From positions 1 to 17,306 of the forward strand of contig JANQST010000309.1 of NCBI GenBank assembly GCA_028279155.1: a stretch of DNA of 17,306 bases. The letters are read 5' to 3'. The DNA comes from Cyclobacteriaceae bacterium (GTDB lineage: Bacteria; Bacteroidota; Bacteroidia; Cytophagales; Cyclobacteriaceae). Below, one piece after another: positions 1-7,329 of this stretch. The notes below the pieces were generated by a model, which saw only the letters and a list, made by a program, of their open reading frames with translations, ran no database searches and was not told the origin of the DNA. Position 1 is the stretch's first letter; every line of letters starts with the position of its first letter. The position numbers were made by a program, and so were the translations under genes.

Positions 1-1
1 T

Positions 2-616
2 TCTGCGAATGTTCAATCAGGAGCCAAAACGAAAATGTCTGCGATTTTCCATGGGATATTATTGTTGATCTCAGTAATCCTTATACCAAGAATTTTGAAT
101 ATGATTCCACTATCCAGCCTTGCTGCCATTCTAATTCTGGTAGGGTTCAAACTTGCAAAGCCAGCATTATTCAAAGAGATGTTCAAGTCTGGTAGATCAG
201 AATACATTCCTTTTGCGGTGACTATTGTTGGCATCATTTTCACAGATCTTTTGATCGGAATTGTACTTGGTTTGGTCGTTGGAATTTTCGAAATTTTATA
301 TGCAAACCTGAAGAAGCCATACGCATTAACTCACGTTGAAGAAAATGGATCAAGCAAAATGTACATTGAGTTAGCCGAGAACCTTACTTTTCTAAGTAAG
401 GCTAGCATGATGGATACAATTTCTCACATACCTAATGATAGTAAAGTGCTTATCGATGCATCTCGTTCTTATTTCATTCATCCTGACATACGAGAGATCA
501 TAACGGATTTCAAAAAGAATGCTGAGTATAGGAATATTGAGCTTGAAGTGACAGGATTGGATACCGCTCACAAAGATCCTGTGAAAGAATTGAAGGAAAT
601 TGTCAACAAGAATTAA
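2..616 (+). CDS. SulP family anion transporter, C-terminal part with STAS domain (5' end outside window)
   Basis: The reading frame is open from base 2, so the gene enters the window from the left and 204 residues are visible. The ATG at 35 is internal. The fragment begins with a SANVQSGAKTK stretch typical of the SulP core. Hydrophobic segments follow at about fragment residues 15-50 and 70-95, the last membrane helices. A soluble part from about residue 115 to the end (KMYIELAENLTFLSKAS, then VLIDASRSYFIHPD) has the pattern of a STAS domain, which in this family sits in the cytoplasm. SulP proteins carry inorganic anions such as sulfate or bicarbonate across the inner membrane. The substrate cannot be read from this piece; an adjacent carbonic anhydrase gene, if present upstream, would point to bicarbonate. 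The stop TAA (614-616) overlaps the stop of the opposing rluD-type gene. Confidence 0.88.
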   Translation, partial: SANVQSGAKTKMSAIFHGILLLISVILIPRILNMIPLSSLAAILILVGFKLAKPALFKEMFKSGRSEYIPFAVTIVGIIFTDLLIGIVLGLVVGIFEILYANLKKPYALTHVEENGSSKMYIELAENLTFLSKASMMDTISHIPNDSKVLIDASRSYFIHPDIREIITDFKKNAEYRNIELEVTGLDTAHKDPVKELKEIVNKN

Positions 617-1644
617 GTCTGGTCTGAATGATCAATGTAGTTGATCCACTTTTGGATCACATTTTGGAAGTCTTCGGGGAGCTCTGACTCAACGAAGACT
701 TTCTTTTTTGTAATAGGATGGATAAATCCCAGGGTCTTCGCGTGCAAGGCCTGTCTGGGCATGATTTTAAAACAATTGTGAACGAACTGCTTGTATTTGG
801 TGAATATCGTTCCTTTAAGGATTTGATCTCCACCATACATGGCATCATTGAATAGAGGGTGTCCAAGGTATTTCATATGAGCCCTGATTTGGTGGGTTCT
901 TCCTGTCTCCAGGTTACATTTCAAAAGCGAAACATATCGAAGGTCGTTAATTACTTCATAGTGGGTGATCGCATTTTTACCAAAATCTCCTTCTGGAAAA
1001 GCCATTGTAATCCGTCTGTCTTTTAGGCTCCGACCCACATTAACGTTTATAGTTCCTTTTTCTTCTTCAGGTGAACCCCACACAAGTGCATGATATGTTC
1101 GCTCAATCGAGTGATCAAAAAATTGTTTTGCCAGGCTGTTCATTGCAACTTCGGTTTTAGCAATAACCAGGAGACCTGAAGTGTCCTTGTCAATTCGGTG
1201 AACCAGCCCAGGCCGACCATCATTTCCCTTCATTTCCGGAAGATTTTGAAAATGATAAGCCAGTGCATTAACCAAGGTACCGGACCAATTCTGATAGGCT
1301 GGGTGCACTACCATTCCGGCCGGCTTATTTACAATAAGGATATGCTCATCTTCAACAACAATATCCAGCGGAATATTTTCGGGAACAACTTCCTCATCCC
1401 TGGGAGGCTCCGGAAGAGCAACAGAAATTGTATCTCCGGGATGAACCTTGTAATTCGGTTTCACTGCCTGATCATTGACCTTGACAAATCCATCTTTAAT
1501 TCCACTTTGCACTTTATTTCGAGTCACATTGGGAAGGCGATCCATTAAGAATTTATCGATACGCAGAAGCTCCTGTCCAGCGTCTACCTCAATCCGATGA
1601 TGCTCATAAAGCTCTTCATCAAAATCCTGTTGTTCCTCTGACAT
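613..1644 (-). CDS. rluD: RluA/RluD family 23S rRNA pseudouridine synthase
   Basis: This 343-residue protein has an N-terminal S4 RNA-binding domain (about residues 25-75, with LLRIDKFLMDRL) followed by a pseudouridine synthase domain. The signature GLVHRIDKDTSGLLV (residues 147-160) contains the catalytic aspartate, D152. ETGRTHQIRAHM and the HPLFNDAMYGG segment are also typical. Enzymes of this architecture isomerise uridines in rRNA; RluD acts on helix 69 of 23S rRNA. Assignment to RluD rather than a paralogue rests on the S4 domain and general similarity. I chose the ATG at 1644. An upstream in-frame ATG at 1683 would add 13 residues (MDWGVLPSLKFTF) that look non-native and would overlap the divergent gene starting at 1662. 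The start lies 17 bp from that gene's start, and the stop shares TTAA with the SulP stop. Confidence 0.9.
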   Translation of the reverse strand: MSEEQQDFDEELYEHHRIEVDAGQELLRIDKFLMDRLPNVTRNKVQSGIKDGFVKVNDQAVKPNYKVHPGDTISVALPEPPRDEEVVPENIPLDIVVEDEHILIVNKPAGMVVHPAYQNWSGTLVNALAYHFQNLPEMKGNDGRPGLVHRIDKDTSGLLVIAKTEVAMNSLAKQFFDHSIERTYHALVWGSPEEEKGTINVNVGRSLKDRRITMAFPEGDFGKNAITHYEVINDLRYVSLLKCNLETGRTHQIRAHMKYLGHPLFNDAMYGGDQILKGTIFTKYKQFVHNCFKIMPRQALHAKTLGFIHPITKKKVFVESELPEDFQNVIQKWINYIDHSDQT

Positions 1645-1661
1645 GAATGTAAATTTAAGCG

Positions 1662-2564
1662 ATGGCAAGACTCCCCAGTCCAATTGAAGAATTATCTCAT
1701 CCTATTCTTGAAAAGAAAGAGATAAAGCTTTTTGTAAAAAGGGATGATTTGATTCATAAAGAGATCATGGGGAACAAGTGGAGAAAGTTAAAATACAATC
1801 TTCAGGAGGCTAAAAATAATGGGGCTTCTACCATATTAACACTTGGCGGAGCATTCAGTAATCATATCTACTCAACAGCAGCCGCGGGTGAAGAATATGG
1901 ATTAAGAACAATTGGTCTTATTCGAGGAGACGAGCTCAGTCCTGAAAGCAATGAAACGCTTCGGTTTGCTTCTGCTAAAGGAATGGAGCTGGAATTTGTG
2001 GAAAGAAGCACCTACTCCAAGCTCCGGGAAAATCCTGAAAATCTAAAAAAAAAATATCCTGGTTGTTACATTCTTCCAGAGGGTGGAACAAATGAATTAG
2101 CTATAAAAGGATGTAAAGAACTAGTAGATGAGATTGATATGGATTTTGATGTCATTGCATTGCCCATAGGAACGGGTGGGACATTTTGTGGAGTACTGGC
2201 TGGGGTTTCTGGATCGCAAAATGTAATAGGAATAAGTAGTTTGAAAGGAGATTTTATTGTCGACGAGATGGAAAAGCTGATAGATCGATTTCAAGTTAAG
2301 AACAAAAATTTTGCTATCAATACTGATTTCCATTTTGGAGGATATGGAAAAACGAATAAAGAATTAATCGAATTTATCAATTGGTTTAAAGAAGTATTCG
2401 CCATTTCTCTTGACCCCATTTATACTGGAAAAAGCTTTTTTGCCGTTTGGAATATGATTAATAGCGATAAATTTGAAAAAAATCTCAAAATAATCCTATT
2501 ACATACAGGTGGTTTACAGGGTATTTTGGGCTTTAATCGAAAAAATAAAATTATTATCCAATAA
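1662..2564 (+). CDS. PLP-dependent D-cysteine desulfhydrase/ACC deaminase family enzyme
   Basis: This 300-residue fold-type II PLP enzyme has the expected family length. Visible motifs are GNKWRKLKYN (residues 37-46, with K39 the predicted PLP Schiff-base lysine), GGAFSNH (62-68), a glycine-rich phosphate loop PIGTGGT and a C-terminal LLHTGGLQG. At the two positions reported to separate ACC deaminase (Glu and Leu) from D-cysteine desulfhydrase (Ser/Thr and Thr), this protein has T255 in IYTGKS and T282 in LHTGG. It therefore more likely breaks D-cysteine into pyruvate, H2S and ammonia than ACC into 2-oxobutyrate; this is inference from two residues. The start at 1662 gives a normal N-terminus (RLPSPIEEL). 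The gene diverges from rluD with only 17 bp between starts and is followed 25 bp later by a lipoprotein gene. Its 3' quarter is unusually AT-rich. Confidence 0.85.
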   Translation: MARLPSPIEELSHPILEKKEIKLFVKRDDLIHKEIMGNKWRKLKYNLQEAKNNGASTILTLGGAFSNHIYSTAAAGEEYGLRTIGLIRGDELSPESNETLRFASAKGMELEFVERSTYSKLRENPENLKKKYPGCYILPEGGTNELAIKGCKELVDEIDMDFDVIALPIGTGGTFCGVLAGVSGSQNVIGISSLKGDFIVDEMEKLIDRFQVKNKNFAINTDFHFGGYGKTNKELIEFINWFKEVFAISLDPIYTGKSFFAVWNMINSDKFEKNLKIILLHTGGLQGILGFNRKNKIIIQ

Positions 2565-2589
2565 GACTTAATTTTATCACAGACTTGTA

Positions 2590-4257
2590 ATGGTGAAAAA
2601 ATTTGTGTTCATAGCCTTTTCGGTGATTTTGTTTGCTGGCTGCAATACGAATGAGCTGGAATTCGATAATATCGATTTGCCTACGGTGAATGGAACGTTT
2701 GATTTCCCGCTGGGCACTGCTACCTATACCATACGAGAACTAATACTGGATCAGGAAGACAGCACGCTTGACTTCCAGGTGGACGAAGATTCGTTAATCA
2801 CATTGCTTTATTATGATTCAATAAGCTATGCATCAAACACGGACTTCATCCAGATCGATGATATCACAAATGGAGGGAACATTGACTTAAGCGGGGTTGG
2901 AGCAACCGCTGGAGCAGCTACTATACCGCTCACTCAATCCTTTACTTTCAATTTCAACCCCGACGATCCAACGGATGTGATTGATTCGGCTTTCTATTCT
3001 GGCGGTGAGGTTTCTATTAATGTTACAACCGACATTCAGGGAACGCTGGATTACATGTTCACCTTCACCAACTTTGTGACTGCCACGAATGAATTGCCAC
3101 TTGTTGTCAGTTCTACCAATCCACTCCGAAGGCTCGATATTCCACAACATAAGGTTTTGCTATCAGGAACCGGCAATCAGTTTACCGTAGATTTCACAGG
3201 GAACATAAATCTTGCGGCTGGTCAAAATTTTGTTGGTACCGAATCAATTGCTTTCGACATCACCTTTGCTAATCAAACCTTCTCTGTGATATATGGAAAG
3301 TTTGGTCAGGATACAGTTCAGGTTGGAAGCGAAACAGTCGACATTGAATTTTTCCGAGAAATGGGTGAGGAGGGAATATTCTTTGGTAATCCTGTAATTA
3401 GCTTCTTCTTCGAAAATTCAATCGGTATTCCTATTGGTGTTGATTTTTCCGGGTTGTTCGGAGACGATGGACAAGGCGGCCCTCAAACTTTCTTATCTGG
3501 CGATATAGTAGACAATATTCCTGTAATCGCCAGTGGTGACATCAACAACCCTGGCCCGATTGTCCGTGACACGATCCGAATAAACAGTGGGAATTCGTCA
3601 CTTGTCGACCTTCTTGCCACTTCACCAGCAAGACTAGGGTTTGATGTCTCAGCTATTTCGAATCCATATGATCCCAATCAAATAAACTTCATCACAGATC
3701 AGAATGAAATTAACGCCACAATGGAAATTGAAATTCCATTAGAAGTTCGGCTAGAGGACTTACAACAATCGATCAATCTTAGCCTGAATGATGGGTTCAG
3801 CACCGATTTCGTTGGAGATGAAACCTCAGAAATTGACTCTGCCGAATTAAGGATCGTAACCATAAATGAGATGCCTTTTTCCGCGACACTACTGATTCAG
3901 GTCAAAGACAGCACTCTTCTAAGGAACGATGGCACTCGCCCTCCAGGTGATAGTACACTATTCACCGCACCTGGAATTGATATTGAGGCTGATGTTCTAG
4001 CATCGCCTTTTATAAATGTCAATGGCGAAGTGACCGATCCAAGTGGAGCTTTCGAAGATATTCCATTAGATAATGATGCGATTGAAGTTTTCTCTTCTCC
4101 TCCTACTGACCAAACCTATATTGAAATGACGGTCACACTGAATACTCCAGGAAGTCTTAACTCTAGAGATATTTTTGTGAAAATCTTATCTAATTACAGA
4201 CTTGAGGTTTCACTGGGAATTAGCGCTATTATCGATGTTGACTTAGATGATCTCTAA
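2590..4257 (+). CDS. Acidic secreted lipoprotein of unknown function
   Basis: The 555-residue product starts with a lipoprotein signal peptide: MVKK, a hydrophobic stretch, and the lipobox FAGC with C18 as the lipidated cysteine. I do not recognise the mature protein. It looks all-beta, with alternating short hydrophobic and polar segments, many Gly/Asn/Asp turns and no further membrane helix. It is strikingly acidic: by hand I count about 84 Asp/Glu against 19 Lys/Arg, and the C-terminus is DVDLDDL. There is no clear cell-surface export motif after the cysteine (NTNELEF), so it could face the periplasm or the outside. Its stop TAA (4255-4257) directly abuts the ATG of the DUF5723-type barrel gene, so the two are almost certainly co-transcribed and probably translationally coupled. 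A joint role in the outer membrane is inferred from this. Confidence 0.85.
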   Translation: MVKKFVFIAFSVILFAGCNTNELEFDNIDLPTVNGTFDFPLGTATYTIRELILDQEDSTLDFQVDEDSLITLLYYDSISYASNTDFIQIDDITNGGNIDLSGVGATAGAATIPLTQSFTFNFNPDDPTDVIDSAFYSGGEVSINVTTDIQGTLDYMFTFTNFVTATNELPLVVSSTNPLRRLDIPQHKVLLSGTGNQFTVDFTGNINLAAGQNFVGTESIAFDITFANQTFSVIYGKFGQDTVQVGSETVDIEFFREMGEEGIFFGNPVISFFFENSIGIPIGVDFSGLFGDDGQGGPQTFLSGDIVDNIPVIASGDINNPGPIVRDTIRINSGNSSLVDLLATSPARLGFDVSAISNPYDPNQINFITDQNEINATMEIEIPLEVRLEDLQQSINLSLNDGFSTDFVGDETSEIDSAELRIVTINEMPFSATLLIQVKDSTLLRNDGTRPPGDSTLFTAPGIDIEADVLASPFINVNGEVTDPSGAFEDIPLDNDAIEVFSSPPTDQTYIEMTVTLNTPGSLNSRDIFVKILSNYRLEVSLGISAIIDVDLDDL

Positions 4258-5916
4258 ATGCGCAAGATCACCGTTACCATATTAGCCACACTAATAACCG
4301 TTACCTTATTTGGTCAGACGAGTATGTCTTTCTATCATCTCGGTAGAGAAACATTCCAGAACAATTCATTGAATCCTGCCTGGGTTCCTAGAGGTAGCCT
4401 TTTTATTGGTTTGCCCGTATTATCTGGTATTCATTTACATGTCAACAATGCATTGAGCTACAACGATGCATTCACCAAAGAAAACAATTCAGTCCTGTTG
4501 GATAGAGATAAGATCTTATCTAATATCAAGAATCAGAACCTTGTAAGTGGACATGCCAACATTAGCCTTTTTCATGTGGGATATAAATTCCCCGCTGGTG
4601 CTTTCATAAGTTTCTTTGCGAATGAACGGGTTGAAGCAGATTTGCTTTTTCCTAAGGAATTGCTTGAGGTTGGAATTGACGGTAATGATCCTCTACTTGG
4701 AGATAAAGTCAAAATTGGAAATGTTGGCTTAATGGCTTCTCATTTCAGGGAAATAGGGATTGGATATGCTTATTCAGTAAATGGTCAGATTGATTTTGGA
4801 ATTAGAGCTAAGTATTTGATGGGATTCACTAATGCCAGTGTTCCTGGTAATGCCAGAGCCAACATAACTACCAATGCCGATTTTTTCCAGATGGACGTTG
4901 ATCTTCAAAATGCCCAACTAAGAACTGCAGGAATAGATATCTTAAATGGAGACGAAGGAGACCTTGGTAGTCATTTGGTATCTAGCGGAAACACTGGGTT
5001 TGCTATTGACATTGGAGGAGAGTACAAACTAAACAGGTATTATTCCATTTCCGGATCACTACTTGACCTTGGATGGATCAACTGGAATACCAATGTGGTT
5101 AATCAAACCCTAACCGACACGACATTTACTTATAGCGGCGTGAACCTGGATGGTGTTGGAGATTTAGTTGATGCACTAGAGGATTCTCTCTTCAATAAAT
5201 TCGATGCAACCGAAACCAATGAAACGTACAAAACCTGGTTGCCAGTAAGAGCATATGGTAGCTGGATCTATCATTACGATCAAAGTATGGATTTCTATGC
5301 TTCTGTTGGAGCGCGTTACATCCAGGGGCAATTGAAATTGCTTTACGGAGGTGGTGTCACACGAAGATTTGGAAAAATAGCAACCTTATCAGGAAGCGCA
5401 TTGAAGCTCCCACAACAATTCTTTAATGTTGGAGCTGCCTTTACAGTCAATGGGGGACCGGTACAATTCTATATGGCTGCTGATCAGGTTATCAATTTTT
5501 CAGCTCCAGATTTTAAGGCATTTGATTTCAGGTTTGGCATAAATCTAAGATTTAGAGAACGAGATACTGGACTTAGGTCCAACTCTTCTCTTGCGAGATC
5601 CAAAGGGTTTGGTAAGAGTAGTAATGATGGAACCCTTGATGGTCCTAAGGGTATAGATTCAGGTTCTTTCCTCGGTAAAAAAGTCAAAAACAAAAAACGT
5701 GATGAGATTTACTCTATCATCCCACGCCAAAAGAAACCTGATGTAGATACAGGCGGCAGTCCGAAAAAGAAAGTTGAACCAAATTCTCCGGCTGGCACAA
5801 GTCCTCCAAAACCATTCTATAAGAGAAGCATCAATCAACGAGATGACATTAAGCCGAAGAAAAGGAAAAAGAAAAAGGTGATCAAAAAAAGCTTAACAGG
5901 AAGGCACAAAAACTGA
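4258..5916 (+). CDS. DUF5723-type outer-membrane beta-barrel protein with basic C-terminal tail
   Basis: This 552-residue protein has a Sec signal peptide (MRKITVTILATLITVTLFGQ, likely cleaved after FGQ). Mature residues up to about 435 carry the pattern of an outer-membrane barrel: amphipathic strands with aromatic girdle residues, such as GIGYAYSVNGQIDFGIRAKY, and a closing strand near FDFRFGINLRF. The N-terminal SFYHLGRETFQNNSLNPAW segment resembles DUF5723 proteins of Bacteroidota; this name is from memory and unchecked. The last 120 or so residues are low-complexity and basic, with about 35 Lys/Arg and runs such as KPKKRKKKKVIKK, and several Pro/Ser-rich spacers. That tail should be periplasmic if the barrel ends normally, where it might touch peptidoglycan or an acidic partner (inference). 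The gene starts immediately after the lipoprotein stop. Its TGA is three bases from the convergent radA stop. Confidence 0.8.
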   Translation: MRKITVTILATLITVTLFGQTSMSFYHLGRETFQNNSLNPAWVPRGSLFIGLPVLSGIHLHVNNALSYNDAFTKENNSVLLDRDKILSNIKNQNLVSGHANISLFHVGYKFPAGAFISFFANERVEADLLFPKELLEVGIDGNDPLLGDKVKIGNVGLMASHFREIGIGYAYSVNGQIDFGIRAKYLMGFTNASVPGNARANITTNADFFQMDVDLQNAQLRTAGIDILNGDEGDLGSHLVSSGNTGFAIDIGGEYKLNRYYSISGSLLDLGWINWNTNVVNQTLTDTTFTYSGVNLDGVGDLVDALEDSLFNKFDATETNETYKTWLPVRAYGSWIYHYDQSMDFYASVGARYIQGQLKLLYGGGVTRRFGKIATLSGSALKLPQQFFNVGAAFTVNGGPVQFYMAADQVINFSAPDFKAFDFRFGINLRFRERDTGLRSNSSLARSKGFGKSSNDGTLDGPKGIDSGSFLGKKVKNKKRDEIYSIIPRQKKPDVDTGGSPKKKVEPNSPAGTSPPKPFYKRSINQRDDIKPKKRKKKKVIKKSLTGRHKN

Positions 5917-5919
5917 TTT

Positions 5920-7275
5920 TCAAAAAAGATCCTGGAATAAATCGCTGAGTTTAGAGTACGGCTTCACTGAGATTTTAAATTGCGAAAAATCTTTCGGTTT
6001 CAAATTGTGCTTTGAAATGTATATCTCCTTAAACCCTAATTTTTCAGCTTCATTTATTCTGCTCTCTATTCTACCAACCGGACGAATCTCTCCCCCTAGA
6101 CCTACTTCTCCAGCAAAACAAACATCATCTGAAATTGGGGCATCTTCAAAAGATGAAAAGATGGATGTGCAGATCGCGAGGTCTAAAGCGGTATCCTGTA
6201 CTTTAATCCCTCCTGCTATGTTTAAGAATACATCCTGGCTACTTAGTCGGATCCCTAACCGCTTTTCCATAACCGCCAAAAGCATGGTCAGTCGCTTGTA
6301 GTCATATCCCGTTGTGCTTCTTTGTGGATTACCATAGCTTGTAGGACTTACCAGGCCTTGTGTCTCGAGAATCAATGGACGGTTTCCTTCAAGTGTGGCA
6401 CCAAGGCTAATTCCGCTCAAACCGGGCTCTCTTGGAGAGATTAAAACCTCGGATGGATTTTCCACCTCTCTCAGACCAGAACTATTCATTTCAAAAATCC
6501 CAAGTTCTGATGTTGATCCAAACCTATTTTTAATCGTTCTCAATATTCGGTATGATAAATGTCTATCTCCTTCGAACTGCAGAACTGTGTCCACCATGTG
6601 CTCCAAAACTTTTGGTCCGGCTATGGCACCATCCTTATTTACATGTCCGATGAGAAAAATAGGAATATTCTTCTGTTTGGCGAACTTCATAAGCTGGCCA
6701 GTGCATTCCTTTACTTGGGATATGGACCCTATTGACGCCTCAATCCGATCAGAGTGCAGTGTTTGAATCGAGTCGATGATCATGATATCCGGACCCAATG
6801 AATCAGCTTGGTTGAGTACTTCTGATAATCCGGTTTCCGCATACAGAAAGCAGTTCTCCGGTGTTTTCCCAATGCGCTCTGCCCGCATTTTGATTTGCTG
6901 TACACTTTCTTCACCTGAAACATAAAGTACCATGTTATTTTGTTTCAGAGCCATTTGTAACAAAAGCGTAGACTTCCCTATTCCCGGCTCACCCCCAACC
7001 AAAATCAACGATCCACTCACGATTCCACCACCTAGAACCCTATCCAGCTCACCAATTTGAGATGAAACTCTAATTTCCTTTTCAGCTACTTCCGTTTCTT
7101 TCAGATTCACAGGCTTGGAGCGTTCGTGTGAAAATTCTGCAGGTGCTGATGATTGTTTGGTAACGACCTCCTCTACATAAGTATTCCATTCATTGCAGGA
7201 TGGACATTTGCCAATCCATTTCGCGGATTCGTTGCCACAATTTTGACAAAAAAAGACGGTCTTCGATTTCGCCAT
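5920..7275 (-). CDS. radA: DNA repair protein RadA (Sms)
   Basis: The 451-residue product has the full RadA layout. An N-terminal four-cysteine zinc finger is present (C10-x2-C13 and C24-x2-C27). The RecA-like ATPase has Walker A GGEPGIGKST (94-103) and Walker B IMIIDS (D168). The RadA-specific KNRFG motif is at 249-253. A C-terminal Lon-protease-like domain follows, containing DVFLNIAGGIK and AGEVGLGGEIRPV. RadA is a DNA-dependent ATPase and branch-migration helicase that helps process recombination intermediates with RecA in the cytoplasm. The length is normal and all motifs are intact. The gene converges on the DUF5723-type gene, with three bases between stops, and diverges from glyA across a 54-bp gap that must hold both promoters. 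Confidence 0.97.
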   Translation of the reverse strand: MAKSKTVFFCQNCGNESAKWIGKCPSCNEWNTYVEEVVTKQSSAPAEFSHERSKPVNLKETEVAEKEIRVSSQIGELDRVLGGGIVSGSLILVGGEPGIGKSTLLLQMALKQNNMVLYVSGEESVQQIKMRAERIGKTPENCFLYAETGLSEVLNQADSLGPDIMIIDSIQTLHSDRIEASIGSISQVKECTGQLMKFAKQKNIPIFLIGHVNKDGAIAGPKVLEHMVDTVLQFEGDRHLSYRILRTIKNRFGSTSELGIFEMNSSGLREVENPSEVLISPREPGLSGISLGATLEGNRPLILETQGLVSPTSYGNPQRSTTGYDYKRLTMLLAVMEKRLGIRLSSQDVFLNIAGGIKVQDTALDLAICTSIFSSFEDAPISDDVCFAGEVGLGGEIRPVGRIESRINEAEKLGFKEIYISKHNLKPKDFSQFKISVKPYSKLSDLFQDLF

Positions 7276-7316
7276 ATTTACACTGAGAGAGTAGCGAAGA
7301 TATAAACTGTCTCACT

Positions 7317-7324
7317 TAATTTTG
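7317..7324 (+). promoter_or_regulatory. Candidate -7 promoter box (TAATTTTG) of glyA
   Basis: The sequence TAATTTTG matches the Bacteroidota -7 consensus TAnnTTTG exactly and ends 5 bp before the glyA ATG. If used, transcription would start at or within a couple of bases of the ATG, giving a leaderless or nearly leaderless mRNA. I see no clear TTTG/TTG element at the expected distance upstream, so this is only a candidate. The 54-bp radA-glyA gap is the only non-coding space for it. Confidence 0.3.
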
Positions 7325-7329
7325 GCGCC

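Noticed and set aside
1198..1548. 116-residue plus-strand open frame inside the rluD-type gene
   Set aside because: It is antisense to a well-conserved enzyme and its translation shows no domain-like pattern. The same applies to the other long antisense frames within radA, glyA and the SNF2 gene.
1645..1683. Longer start for the rluD-type gene at 1683
   Set aside because: The extra 13 residues look unlike the family and would overlap the divergent PLP enzyme gene; MSEEQQDF from 1644 is a natural start.
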